Shown: in pieces, positions 1 through 7,254 of the stretch
Layout: each line of letters begins with the position of its first letter
Numbering within the stretch: the first letter of the stretch is position 1
Assembly: GCA_021845865.1 (NCBI GenBank)
Contig: JAJZVC010000030.1
Location: 1 to 35,411, forward strand
DNA length: 35,411 bases
DNA from: Pseudomonadota bacterium
GTDB taxonomy: Bacteria; Pseudomonadota; Gammaproteobacteria; Burkholderiales; UBA9220
Direction: 5' to 3'
The notes under the pieces: model-generated
The model's input: the letters and a program-made list of their open reading frames with translations, nothing else
Database searches by the model: none
Told to the model about the DNA's origin: nothing
Program-made: the position numbers and the translations under genes

Positions 1-62
1 TGTCTCACCGCCTCAGATTTGAACTCCGGGCTGAATTTCCTGCGTAATGCCATTTGCACCAT
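1..62 (-). CDS. IS3-family transposase OrfA, N-terminal fragment
   Basis: The 20 visible codons start with ATG at 62-60 and read MVQMALRRKFSPEFKSEAVR. The RRKFSPEFKxEAV pattern is the classic opening of IS3-family OrfA proteins, where it leads into the helix-turn-helix that recognises the IS ends. A second in-frame ATG at 53-51 would give MALRRKF and may be the real start. The rest of orfA and all of orfB are beyond the left edge. No frameshift is visible in the part present. Confidence 0.65.
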   Translation of the reverse strand, partial: MVQMALRRKFSPEFKSEAVR

Positions 63-128
63 CTCTCACGTTTCCTTCTATCTTAACAAGCTTGATAAAA
101 GTGTCCGTGGAATTGGGGGAAACCCACA
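1..128 (-). mobile_element. End of an IS3-family insertion sequence (continues beyond left edge)
   Basis: Read on the minus strand, the element begins at about 128 with TGTGGGTTTCCCCCAATTCC followed by ACGGACAC. A TG start and a C-rich, GGACAC-containing terminal repeat are typical of IS3-family ends. About 66 bp inside this end the transposase frame opens with an OrfA-like N-terminus. The boundary at 128 is inferred from the terminal-repeat pattern and from the loss of homology in the gene it interrupts. The other end and any target duplication lie outside the window. Confidence 0.7.
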
Positions 129-485
129 GCTGGCCTGCTTGCGTAAGGCGGTGATCGATGCTTTCTTAGTGAATTTCACCAGTTCAGTATCTCCTGAATC
201 TAATTTTTTCCTTTCCATAATTGCCAGAGCTATGGCATCAGTTGAAAGAGCGGACTCCGATGTTCTGAGCACTTCCAAAACCAATCGAGCGCATTCTCCT
301 GATTTAAAATAGGCATTCCGTTTGCGAAATTGTTTTGTCCGAATAGCCCTCAGATCGCAGTCCGGGTCAAATAGTTTAATGGTGGCATCCAAATGTTGGA
401 GGTCTACGGCCATTCGCTTTACTTCTTTCATGTAATGTTCGATCAATCCAGCCAATTCGGAACGTTTTGCAATCAGTCCGGACAT
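78..485 (-). pseudogene. Conserved hypothetical protein, 3' end cut off by the IS3 element
   Basis: The frame from MSGLIAKRSELAGLIEH (ATG at 485) resembles a small cytosolic protein family of unknown function that I recall from proteobacterial accessory regions: a helical N-terminus with HLDATIKLFDPD, then a C-terminal winged-helix-like part. An in-frame ATG at 626 would add 47 residues with no family resemblance, so 485 is preferred. Own sequence stops at about 129. The last codons, including TAG at 80-78, are supplied by the IS end, so the final part of the winged helix is missing. The gene is AT-richer than the chromosomal genes to the right, as expected of an accessory gene. Function unknown. 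Confidence 0.55.
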
Positions 486-668
486 CACATGAGGTTTGGT
501 GCTATCCAAGTTCGGTTGGAAGATAAGGCAGTGCTGAGTGCCGATGGTGGGACTATGAAGCGTGTTCGCCGCGATGTGAACAAAAGATTCTTGCGCCATT
601 ATTAAACTCTCATAAGATACATTCATAGAGAGTTTAACGATAACTGCTACGTGCCCTTGGCGCAGGTG

Positions 669-887
669 CTACCTAATGCCGTTGTTAAGCTCCTTACCTA
701 ACTCCTTAGCTCGACTAGCGGCATATTGATTAGCGATATACCCTTCAAGCGTTTCGTTCGTTACTACGCCCAGTGCCAAATTTGCATAGGGATCACCCTT
801 CTGCTTGAGATAGCTCCAATATCCATAGCGATCCCCGCTGTCACGAAATCCCTTTAATACTTGGAAATCATTTGAATTCAGAGGCAT
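669..887 (-). CDS. Short conserved protein, probably truncated; possible toxin/effector N-terminus
   Basis: This 72-residue frame opens MPLNSNDFQVLKGFRDSGDR and contains DRYGYWSYL and LALGVVTNETLEGYIANQYA. It reads like the N-terminal segment of larger proteins of unknown function rather than a complete protein; I recognise the style from long putative effector proteins but cannot name a family. It starts 12 bp after the stop of the lipoprotein gene at 900-1712, so the two are probably co-transcribed. A lipoprotein followed by an effector is a common immunity/toxin arrangement, but here it is only an inference. The early stop, in a region full of broken genes, suggests decay. No catalytic motif is visible. 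Confidence 0.45.
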   Translation of the reverse strand: MPLNSNDFQVLKGFRDSGDRYGYWSYLKQKGDPYANLALGVVTNETLEGYIANQYAASRAKELGKELNNGIR

Positions 888-899
888 ATTTTTCCCCTA

Positions 900-1712
900 T
901 CATTTTGATTGAATAAATGACTGCAAAAGTTGTTCGGTTTTTGTTTGTATCTCGCGCCAATTTTTGAGATATTTGCGCCGGTAATTGACTTCCACCTCTG
1001 CATTCAAAGGCGGATAGTTGAAGTATTGGCTGCATTGCGGTGAATAATGAGAAGAGGGATCATCCTCTTGATCGCGTATCGCCTCAGCTGTACATCGAAT
1101 AAACACCTGCATTTGGCCTTGGGGGTCGCGCTGGAAATAAAAATCAACTGGCGTGGAATCATTTAGCCGCTCCCCATGAGTTGCTAAATCAATGCCCTCA
1201 CGCTGCAAGCCGAACTTGGCTTGCAGCGGCATCATTAAGTAGCGTCCCCCAAGCTGATTTGCATCTCGAAGGCTCTGAAAATGTATTTCAAGCAGCTTAG
1301 AACGACGTTCTAGAGGCGCACGAGCATAGGCCGCCACTGAAATCAGAAGGAGTCTTCCTCCACCAAGCGCCATATACTCTTGAGCATTTTTTTTCGTCCT
1401 CGGTGGCAAGTCAGGCCACAGAGTTTCAATTGACAAATAAGTCTCGTAACCCCCTTGAGGAGATGGGTAACCCGGTCCCAAAATAGTTTTCATCACCACA
1501 CCTCCCAAGGATCGATATCCACCGGGAATGCGTAGGGTAACTAGGTCATCCGGCGTCTCTAGCGCCCACTTCACCACCGCATCGGGAATTTCATGCGCAC
1601 TAGAAGCCGTTTGACTGCATGCAGTTAACGCGGCGCAGCTCAAAACCAGGGCTAGCCAAGCAGTAGATATTCTCCGCAGAACCCCAAGGGTATGTTTCAC
1701 TTTAGTTTTCAT
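900..1712 (-). CDS. Predicted lipoprotein of unknown function
   Basis: The preferred start is ATG at 1712 (MKTKVKHTLGVLRR), preceded by a GAGAG ribosome site; a longer frame from 1790 has no signal-like start. The 270-residue product has a basic N-terminus, a hydrophobic stretch and a lipobox LTAC around residues 29-32, so it should be lipid-anchored after the cysteine. The mature part has VVKWALETPDD, RIPGGYRSLGG and PQCSQYFNYPP motifs that I cannot assign to a named family. It is mixed alpha/beta without membrane segments. The gene is followed after 12 bp by the short frame at 669-887. An envelope-located immunity protein for a secreted toxin is one possibility, unproven. Confidence 0.65.
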   Translation of the reverse strand: MKTKVKHTLGVLRRISTAWLALVLSCAALTACSQTASSAHEIPDAVVKWALETPDDLVTLRIPGGYRSLGGVVMKTILGPGYPSPQGGYETYLSIETLWPDLPPRTKKNAQEYMALGGGRLLLISVAAYARAPLERRSKLLEIHFQSLRDANQLGGRYLMMPLQAKFGLQREGIDLATHGERLNDSTPVDFYFQRDPQGQMQVFIRCTAEAIRDQEDDPSSHYSPQCSQYFNYPPLNAEVEVNYRRKYLKNWREIQTKTEQLLQSFIQSK

Positions 1713-1830
1713 GCTGTTTCTCTCAAATCCACTCCCAACAGCCGGTTTTCCCGCATGCGACAACAAAATGTTGCCATTTCGTTCGAGCAATCCGCATACC
1801 TCTGGTCATGCTGAATCTTCCATGCTTAGT

Positions 1831-2028
1831 TCAAGCTGCAACAGATGCCTGTGGCCGTTCAGCATGGGCTTTGAGCGCCATGGAGAAATTCGATCCACAA
1901 CACCCGAAGCCGAAGTGCGTCATGAACTTGTTAAACCTCGCCATATCGATGCCCACGCTCATGTTGATGGAGAACTCATCCACCTTGCGGTTTTGGGCCC
2001 ATTGCCGGAAGGTCAGGAGTAGTTTCAC
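1831..2028 (-). CDS. Short uncharacterised frame, possible gene fragment
   Basis: A 65-codon frame starting with GTG at 2028 contains WAQNRKVDEFSINMSVGIDMA and a Gly/Cys-rich FGFGCCGSNFSM. The composition looks protein-like and fits the co-oriented genes at 669-1712, but there is no good ribosome site and no family I recognise. It could be the 3' remnant of a larger gene whose 5' part was lost at the repeat element starting at 2041. The competing plus-strand frames here look less protein-like. Confidence 0.22.
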   Translation of the reverse strand: MKLLLTFRQWAQNRKVDEFSINMSVGIDMARFNKFMTHFGFGCCGSNFSMALKAHAERPQASVAA

Positions 2029-2040
2029 TGCAGCAGGAAT

Positions 2041-2105
2041 AATAGGGGACAGACCACGGTTTCACCCTCTGGAATCTGTAGCAAAACCGTGGTCTGTCCC
2101 CTATT
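2041..2105. repeat. Perfect 22-bp inverted repeat (REP-like palindrome)
   Basis: The left arm at 2041-2062 (AATAGGGGACAGACCACGG then TTT) is the exact reverse complement of 2084-2105, with a 21-bp loop, so RNA or single-stranded DNA would fold into a strong hairpin. GGGGACAGACC-type palindromes recur in proteobacterial intergenic regions and are often tied to REP-associated (Y1, IS200-like) transposases. No such transposase is in the window. Confidence 0.75.
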
Positions 2106-2170
2106 GTTCATTTGCGGTTTCACCCTCTGGAATCTGTAGCAAAACCGTGGTCTGTCCCCTATTGTTCATT
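2057..2170. repeat. Two direct copies of a 56-bp unit, 58-bp period
   Basis: Positions 2057-2112 and 2115-2170 are identical: each begins CGGTTTCACCCTCTGG and ends CCCCTATTGTTCATT. Each copy carries the right arm of the adjacent palindrome (AAAACCGTGGTCTGTCCCC). The element therefore has one left arm and two right arms, as if the right part had been duplicated by slippage or by single-strand transposition. It sits immediately before the hsdM remnant. Confidence 0.8.
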
Positions 2171-2232
2171 AAACTTGCGCCGGGATATCAAGCCCCAGCG
2201 CCGAAGGCATTACGCAAATAGGGAAGAACACG

Positions 2233-2406
2233 ATGGCACAGAACGACACCGCCAAAAACGGCAACGGGGGCAACCTCGGCTTCGAAGCTGACCTTTTCAA
2301 GACCGCCGACAAGCTGCGCGGAAACATGGAGCCAAGCGACTACGAGCACGTCGCGCTCGGACTCATCTTCCTGAAGTACATCTCCGACGCCTTCGAGGCC
2401 AAGTGA
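2233..2406 (+). pseudogene. hsdM: hsdM remnant: N-terminus of a type I restriction-modification methyltransferase
   Basis: The 57-codon frame starts with ATG at 2233 after a GGGAAG ribosome site and ends at TGA 2404-2406. It contains [20 protein letters not shown] and [19 protein letters not shown], then ISDAFEAK. This is the conserved N-terminal helical segment of HsdM, the DNA adenine methyltransferase/assembly subunit of type I systems, normally about 500 residues. Everything after AK is missing: no methyltransferase motifs, no hsdS and no hsdR. The start and ribosome site are intact, so a short peptide may still be made, but it cannot methylate. The break lies between the repeat element and thyA and points to a deletion. 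Confidence 0.85.
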
Positions 2407-2478
2407 CGGCCTTAGCCTCTTCAATGGTGCGAAATTTCATCATAGGCGGGCTCCAAGAAGCCTAACGTAATTTAGCCC

Positions 2479-3273
2479 TCATACCGCCACCGGCGCCTTA
2501 ATCGCCGGATGCGGGTCATACCCCTCCAACACAAAATCCTCGAACTTGAAGCCGAAGATATCCTTCACCGCTGGATTGATCTTCATCGTCGGCAACGCCC
2601 GCGGCTCGCGGCTCAACTGCAGGGCCGCCTGCTCCATGTGGTTGGCGTAGATGTGGGCGTCGCCCAGGGTGTGGACGAAGTCGCCGGGCTGAAGGCCGCA
2701 CACCTGGGCCATCATCATGGTCAGCAGGGCGTAGCTGGCGATGTTGAAGGGCACGCCGAGGAAAATGTCAGCGCTGCGCTGGTAGAGCTGGCAGGAGAGC
2801 TTGCCGTCGGCGACGTAGAACTGGAAGAAGGCGTGGCAGGGGGGCAGGGCCATGTTGTCGATTTCGGCCACGTTCCAGGCGGAGACGATGAGGCGGCGGG
2901 AATCGGGGGTGCGCTTGATCTGGTCCACTACCTGGGAAATTTGATCAATGTGCCTGCCGTCGGGGGTGGGCCAGGAGCGCCACTGGTAGCCGTAGACGGG
3001 GCCCAGGTTGCCGTTTTCGTCCGCCCATTCGTCCCAGATGGTGACGCCGTTGTCCTTGAGGTACTGGATGTTGGTGTCGCCCTGGAGGAACCACAGCAGC
3101 TCGTGGATGATGGAGCGCAGGTGGGCTTTCTTGGTGGTGACGAGGGGAAAGCCGTCGGACAGGTTGAAGCGCATCTGGTAGCCGAACACGCTGGTGGTGC
3201 CGGTGCCGGTGCGGTCGCTTTTCTGGTGGCCGTGCTCCAGCACGTGGCGCATCAGGTCGAGGTATTGGCGCAT
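2479..3273 (-). CDS. thyA: Thymidylate synthase ThyA
   Basis: ThyA converts dUMP and 5,10-methylene-tetrahydrofolate to dTMP and dihydrofolate in the cytosol. The product from ATG at 3273 is 264 residues, the same length as E. coli ThyA, and aligns without gaps from memory: DRTGTGT near the N-terminus, [13 protein letters not shown], the catalytic cysteine in [11 protein letters not shown] (about residue 146), [14 protein letters not shown], and the C-terminus [15 protein letters not shown]. The open frame continues upstream to about 3978, but that extension overlaps bpt in another frame and has no resemblance to ThyA. It lies 38 bp downstream of bpt and is probably in the same transcript as aat and bpt. 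Confidence 0.97.
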   Translation of the reverse strand: MRQYLDLMRHVLEHGHQKSDRTGTGTTSVFGYQMRFNLSDGFPLVTTKKAHLRSIIHELLWFLQGDTNIQYLKDNGVTIWDEWADENGNLGPVYGYQWRSWPTPDGRHIDQISQVVDQIKRTPDSRRLIVSAWNVAEIDNMALPPCHAFFQFYVADGKLSCQLYQRSADIFLGVPFNIASYALLTMMMAQVCGLQPGDFVHTLGDAHIYANHMEQAALQLSREPRALPTMKINPAVKDIFGFKFEDFVLEGYDPHPAIKAPVAV

Positions 3274-3311
3274 GGTTTGGATTCTCGCGGGATGGGTTCG
3301 GGGGGATTCTA

Positions 3312-4040
3312 TCAGCTTGTTTCGAGCGGCTGCCAGGCGCCGTTCACCAGGCCGTGGAGGGGGCGGTAGTTGGTCTTGTAGGACATCTTGCGGGTTTCGG
3401 CGATCCAGTAGCCGAGGTAGAGGTAGGGCAGTTCCAGCTCCCGGCACAGGCCGATTTGCCACAGGACGTTGTAGACGCCGTAGCCGGCCTGGGGTTGGGC
3501 GGGGTCGAAGAAGGTGTAGACGGCGGAGAGGCCCTGGCGCACCCGGTCCACTAGGCTCACCATGCGCAGCTCGCCGTCCGCGCGGAATTCGGCGAGGAAG
3601 CTGTCCACGCTGCTTTGCAGCAGGAATTGGCTGTACTGCTCCCGGTCGTCCTGGTCCATGCCGCCGCCGGCGTGGCGCGAGACCTGGTAGCGGCGGTAGA
3701 GGTCGTAGTGTTCGTCGTGGAATCCCAGTTCCAGGATGTCCGTCGTCAGGTGGCGGTTGCGTTCCCAGGTGCGGCGCTGGGAGCGGTTGGGGACGAATTC
3801 GTCCACCGGAATGCGCACCGGCACGCAGGCCTTGCAGGCGTCGCAGTGGGGGCGGTAGGTGTGGTAGCCGCTGCGGCGGAAGCCCATGTTGATGAGCTCG
3901 CTGTACACGGCGCCGTCGATGGCCTCGGTGGGGGCCGCCACCAGGGAACGGGCCTGCCGCTCCGTCAGATAGCTGCACGGGTAGGGCGGCGTGAGGAAAA
4001 ACTGGATGCGGCCCAGGGGCAAGTCACGCAAGGAGGTCAT
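3312..4040 (-). CDS. bpt: Aspartate/glutamate leucyltransferase Bpt (ATE family)
   Basis: This 242-residue cytosolic enzyme transfers leucine from Leu-tRNA to proteins with N-terminal Asp or Glu, creating an N-degron for ClpS/ClpAP. Visible family features are the N-terminal [11 protein letters not shown], the Cys-rich segment [14 protein letters not shown], the R/W-rich RTWERNR, and the C-terminal [19 protein letters not shown] followed by RPLHGL. Length and motif order fit the bacterial Bpt branch of the eukaryotic arginyltransferase (ATE1) family. Its start (ATG at 4040) overlaps the 3' end of aat by 17 bp, suggesting translational coupling of the two N-end-rule enzymes. Confidence 0.94.
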   Translation of the reverse strand: MTSLRDLPLGRIQFFLTPPYPCSYLTERQARSLVAAPTEAIDGAVYSELINMGFRRSGYHTYRPHCDACKACVPVRIPVDEFVPNRSQRRTWERNRHLTTDILELGFHDEHYDLYRRYQVSRHAGGGMDQDDREQYSQFLLQSSVDSFLAEFRADGELRMVSLVDRVRQGLSAVYTFFDPAQPQAGYGVYNVLWQIGLCRELELPYLYLGYWIAETRKMSYKTNYRPLHGLVNGAWQPLETS

Positions 4041-4722
4041 GGTCGAGGGTCCAGGCGCCGGGGGATGAGGGATAGTTTACCAATTCCGCGAGGCGGGCGA
4101 GGAATTCGGCGCGGGGAATTTCCCGGGCGCCGAGGGAGGCGAGGTGGGCGGTCTTCATCTGGCAGTCGATCAGGCCGAAGCCCTTGCGTTCCAGTTGCCG
4201 CACCAGGTGGACGAAGGCGATCTTCGAGGCGTCGCTGACGCGGGTGAACATGGATTCGCCGTAGAACATCCGCCCCAGGGCCACGCCGTAGAGGCCTCCC
4301 GCCAGCTCGCCGCCGATCCAGGTTTCCGCCGAGTGGGCCAGGCCCAGGTCGTGGAGGCGGCAGTAGGCGTCGATGATGGCGGGGACGATCCAGGTGCCGG
4401 GCTGGCCGTCCCGGGGTTCGGCGCAGGCTTCCATGACCTGGCGGAAGGCGGTGTCGAGGCGCACTTCGTAGCCGCCCTTCTTCAAGGTCTTGCCCAGGGA
4501 GCGGGAAATCTTCAGTTCCGCCGGGAACAGCGCCATGCGCGGGTCGGGGCTCCACCACAGGATGGGCTCGCCGTCGCCGAACCAGGGAAAGATTCCGCGG
4601 GAGTAGGCATCCACCAGCCGGCCCGGCGAGAGGTCGCCCCCCGCGGCGAGAAGGCCGTTGGGTTCTTCCAGGGCCTGTTCCACCGGGGGAAAGGGCGAGT
4701 CGTGGGCGAGCCAGGTGAGCAT
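4024..4722 (-). CDS. aat: Leucyl/phenylalanyl-tRNA--protein transferase Aat
   Basis: Aat transfers Leu or Phe from tRNA to proteins with N-terminal Arg or Lys, marking them for ClpS/ClpAP degradation. The 232-residue product carries the family landmarks: [62 protein letters not shown], and [20 protein letters not shown] close to the C-terminus. Length matches the E. coli enzyme (about 234). Start is ATG at 4722; the ribosome site is weak. It is the first gene of a minus-strand set aat-bpt-thyA and is divergent from the HD-GYP gene, with a 131-bp intergenic space. Confidence 0.96.
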   Translation of the reverse strand: MLTWLAHDSPFPPVEQALEEPNGLLAAGGDLSPGRLVDAYSRGIFPWFGDGEPILWWSPDPRMALFPAELKISRSLGKTLKKGGYEVRLDTAFRQVMEACAEPRDGQPGTWIVPAIIDAYCRLHDLGLAHSAETWIGGELAGGLYGVALGRMFYGESMFTRVSDASKIAFVHLVRQLERKGFGLIDCQMKTAHLASLGAREIPRAEFLARLAELVNYPSSPGAWTLDHDLLA

Positions 4723-4786
4723 GACGTCAGGATAGCGGATACGGCGGTTAAGTTTAAGTCTTGGCCGTTCCTATTCCATGCGGCTG

Positions 4787-4795
4787 TGCTAGGAT
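4787..4795 (+). promoter_or_regulatory. Possible extended -10 promoter for the HD-GYP gene
   Basis: TGCTAGGAT at 4787-4795 resembles an extended -10 (TGn-TAnnaT) about 59 bp before the chosen GTG start. No good -35 is present at 17 bp spacing, which extended -10 promoters can tolerate. Weak evidence. Confidence 0.25.
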
Positions 4796-4853
4796 GGTAT
4801 TCACAAAAATTCGTTTGAATTTGGCCGGTGGCATAAATTCGGGGCATGGCGCT

Positions 4854-6089
4854 GTGATCAAGAAAATCGCTCTTCATCAACTCAAGCCGGGCATGTTCGT
4901 CCATGACCTGAACTGCAGCACGGTCATCCATCCGCTTTTTCTCACTCGATTCAAGGTCAGCGGCGAGGAGGCGATCGACAAGATCGCCGAGCTGGGAGTG
5001 CGGGAGCTCTATATCGACACCACCCGCGGCGGGGATGTCCCCGATTCGCCCGGCCTGGAGGAAGTCCAGGCCCAGTTGGAGGAGGAACTGCTCGCCCTGG
5101 CCGAGGAGCATCGCTATGCCCCCTCCGTCCACGAGCCTTCGGCGGAGGAGGCGGCCAGCGCCCTGGAGACGTTCCGCGAGGCCAACGGCTTCATCCAGCA
5201 GGTGATGGGAGAGGTGCGCCTGGGGCGGCAGCGGGAGCTGGAAACCCTGGAGGCGGCGGTGGGAGAGCTGGCCGACACTCTTCTCAGCCATGCCCCCACC
5301 CTGGGCCACTTGTCGCGGCTGAAATTCCAGGACGATTACACCTTCCGCCATTCCGTCGGCGTGGGCGTGCAGATGGCCGGTTTTTGCCGCTTTCTCCACG
5401 TGGGCCATGAGCTTTCCCGCCAGGCGGCCATTGGCGCCCTGCTCCACGACGTGGGCAAGATGCGCATCCCCCTGGAAGTGCTCAACAAGCCCGGACGCCT
5501 GACGGAGGCGGAATTCGGCGAAATGAAGAACCATGTCCTTTACGGCGAGGAACTGCTGGCGGATGTCTCCTGGGTGCCGCCCATCGCCCGCCAGGTGCTG
5601 GCGCAGCACCACGAGCGTTACGACGGTTCCGGCTATCCCCGCCGCCTGGCGGGGGAGGGCATTTCCCAGTTCGGCCAGATGGCGGCCATCATCGACGTCT
5701 ACGACGCCATCACCTCGGCCCGGGTGTACCACGAGCCCCTGCAGCCGGTGGAGGCCATCCGCAAGCTGCAGGAGTGGGGCAAGTTCCATTTCAACGAGGA
5801 ACTGGTGCGCCATTTCATCCGCATGGTGGGTGTTTACCCCGACGGCACGCTGGTGCGGCTGGAGAGCGGCCGGCTGGGGGTCGTGGTGGCGCAGAACCCG
5901 AAAAACATGCTGCTGCCCCGGGTACGGGTGGTTTTCGACAGCCGCCGGGGCCATGCCGTGGAGCCCTACGAGGTGGACCTTGCCGCGCCCGAGGGGGAGG
6001 GCGGCGCGGACGCTCTCGTGGGCTGGGAGTCGCCGGAGAAGTGGGGAATAGCGGTGGCGCCCTTGCTGCCGGCCGTTGCCGGGGGCTGA
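4854..6089 (+). CDS. HD-GYP domain cyclic-di-GMP phosphodiesterase
   Basis: The predicted protein (411 residues from GTG at 4854, reading VIKKIALHQLKPGMFVHDLN) has an N-terminal DUF3391-like segment (about 1-125) and a C-terminal HD-GYP domain (about 145-330). Key residues are present: HDVGK with H198/D199, the preceding FRHSVGVGVQMAGF histidine, and HHERYDGSGYP (252-262), which carries the GYP signature. HD-GYP proteins hydrolyse c-di-GMP to pGpG or GMP, lowering sessility signals. No membrane segment or receiver domain is seen, so input may come through the N-terminal region. Upstream in-frame codons exist back to 4761, but residue 1 of the family fits VIKKI. It converges on the response regulator at 6097 with a 7-bp gap. 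Confidence 0.9.
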   Translation: MIKKIALHQLKPGMFVHDLNCSTVIHPLFLTRFKVSGEEAIDKIAELGVRELYIDTTRGGDVPDSPGLEEVQAQLEEELLALAEEHRYAPSVHEPSAEEAASALETFREANGFIQQVMGEVRLGRQRELETLEAAVGELADTLLSHAPTLGHLSRLKFQDDYTFRHSVGVGVQMAGFCRFLHVGHELSRQAAIGALLHDVGKMRIPLEVLNKPGRLTEAEFGEMKNHVLYGEELLADVSWVPPIARQVLAQHHERYDGSGYPRRLAGEGISQFGQMAAIIDVYDAITSARVYHEPLQPVEAIRKLQEWGKFHFNEELVRHFIRMVGVYPDGTLVRLESGRLGVVVAQNPKNMLLPRVRVVFDSRRGHAVEPYEVDLAAPEGEGGADALVGWESPEKWGIAVAPLLPAVAGG

Positions 6090-6096
6090 GGGCCGC

Positions 6097-7254
6097 TCAA
6101 CCGTTGCAGTCGAGGAGCAGCAGGGTCATGTCGTCGAAGGCGTGGCGGCTGCCGAGATGTTCCGTCACGGCGGCCTGGACGGTGGCTAGGCGCCCGGCGG
6201 GAGGGGCAGCCAGGAGGGTGGCGACGAGCCGCTCCGCGCCGAAGCTTTCTCCCTGTTCGTTTTCCGCTTCCGCCAGGCCGTCGGAATGGACCATGAACTG
6301 TCCGCCCGACTCCTGCCACTGGTAAACCTCGGTCCGGGCGGCGAAGGTCCGGTCGAGAATGCCCAGGGGCAGGTTGACCGACTTGAAGGCATGGACCACC
6401 TGGCCCTCCTGGCTGATCAGCAGGGCGGGGGGAATGCCGCCGTTCCAGATTTCGATCACGCGGTTGTGGGGGTCGATGGCGGCCAGCAGGGCGGCCACGT
6501 AGCGGTCGGCGGGGGACTGCTCCTTCACCGCCCAGTTCATTTCCTCCACGATCAGGGAGATGGGCAGGCCCTTGCCGGCCATGCTGTAGAAGATGTGGTT
6601 GATGGGCAGCAGGTTGAGGGCCGCCGGCAGGCCGTGGCCGGTGGAGTCGGCGAGCATGAGGTAGAAGCGGTCGTTGCGGGCGCGGTAGGTGGCCACCAGG
6701 TCGCCGCTGACTACCTCGGTGGGCTGCAGCCAGTAGTGGAGATGGGGGTCCTTGAGGTTCTCCGGCCGCATCATGCGCTGCATCAGTTCCGCCACCAGGT
6801 AGCGCTCCTCCTCCGCCGCTTCGTGGTAGGCCTCCAGCATGGCCTTGTTGGCGGCGAGCTGGCGGGCCTGGAGAACCGGCTCGGCGCCCTTGGCGAGGGC
6901 CTCCATGAGTTTTTCCAGGTCGATGGGCTTGAGCACGTAGCCATCGATGCCGAGGTTGATGGCCTGGTGCAGGTACTGGATGTCGTTGAAGGCGGTGGTG
7001 AAGATCACCGGCACGGCCCGGTTCTTTTCCTTGATGTCCGCCGCCAGCTTCAGGCCGTCCTTGACCGGCATCATGATGTCGCTGACCACGATATCCGGGC
7101 GGTGGGCCGCGAACAGTTCCCAGGCTTCCTGGCCGTTCTGGGCCACCAGCAGCGTGCCGACCCGGGGGGTAAGGAAATGGACCAGCTCCTCGCGGATGTT
7201 CGGGTCGTCCTCGGCGTACAGCAGCGTCAGCTGTTTCAGGTGTTCGTTGGGCAT
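6097..7254 (-). CDS. Response regulator with SpoIIE/PP2C-type phosphatase output
   Basis: This 385-residue protein has a receiver domain (about 8-125) with acidic pocket EDD (15-17), phospho-acceptor D59 in SDIMMP, switch Thr in FTTAFND and Lys in LKPID. A linker helix (about 135-165) joins it to a SpoIIE/RsbU-like Ser/Thr phosphatase domain (about 170-384) with LADSTGHGLPAAL, HSDGLAEAEN and FDDMTLLLL metal-site motifs. Such regulators (HsbR/RsbU style) dephosphorylate an anti-sigma-factor antagonist in partner-switching pathways. No antagonist or anti-sigma kinase is visible here. The gene overlaps the 3' end of the large PAS kinase by 19 bp, so that kinase is its likely phosphodonor. Confidence 0.92.
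   Translation of the reverse strand: MPNEHLKQLTLLYAEDDPNIREELVHFLTPRVGTLLVAQNGQEAWELFAAHRPDIVVSDIMMPVKDGLKLAADIKEKNRAVPVIFTTAFNDIQYLHQAINLGIDGYVLKPIDLEKLMEALAKGAEPVLQARQLAANKAMLEAYHEAAEEERYLVAELMQRMMRPENLKDPHLHYWLQPTEVVSGDLVATYRARNDRFYLMLADSTGHGLPAALNLLPINHIFYSMAGKGLPISLIVEEMNWAVKEQSPADRYVAALLAAIDPHNRVIEIWNGGIPPALLISQEGQVVHAFKSVNLPLGILDRTFAARTEVYQWQESGGQFMVHSDGLAEAENEQGESFGAERLVATLLAAPPAGRLATVQAAVTEHLGSRHAFDDMTLLLLDCNG

Noticed and set aside
2041..2170. CRISPR array
   Set aside because: There are only two repeat copies with a 2-bp gap and no spacers or cas genes; it is a palindromic REP-like element.
1808..2221. 137-codon plus-strand frame through the repeat element
   Set aside because: Its second half translates the palindromic and direct repeats, and the first half has no recognisable features or ribosome site.
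3274..3978. Upstream extension of the thyA frame
   Set aside because: The extension is Arg/Pro/Gly-rich shadow sequence of bpt in another frame. ThyA from 3273 has exactly the E. coli length.
4512..5954. 480-codon minus-strand frame opposite the HD-GYP gene
   Set aside because: It is a His/Gln/Gly-rich antisense translation with no motifs; the plus strand encodes a clear HD-GYP domain, and its 3' part overlaps aat out of frame.
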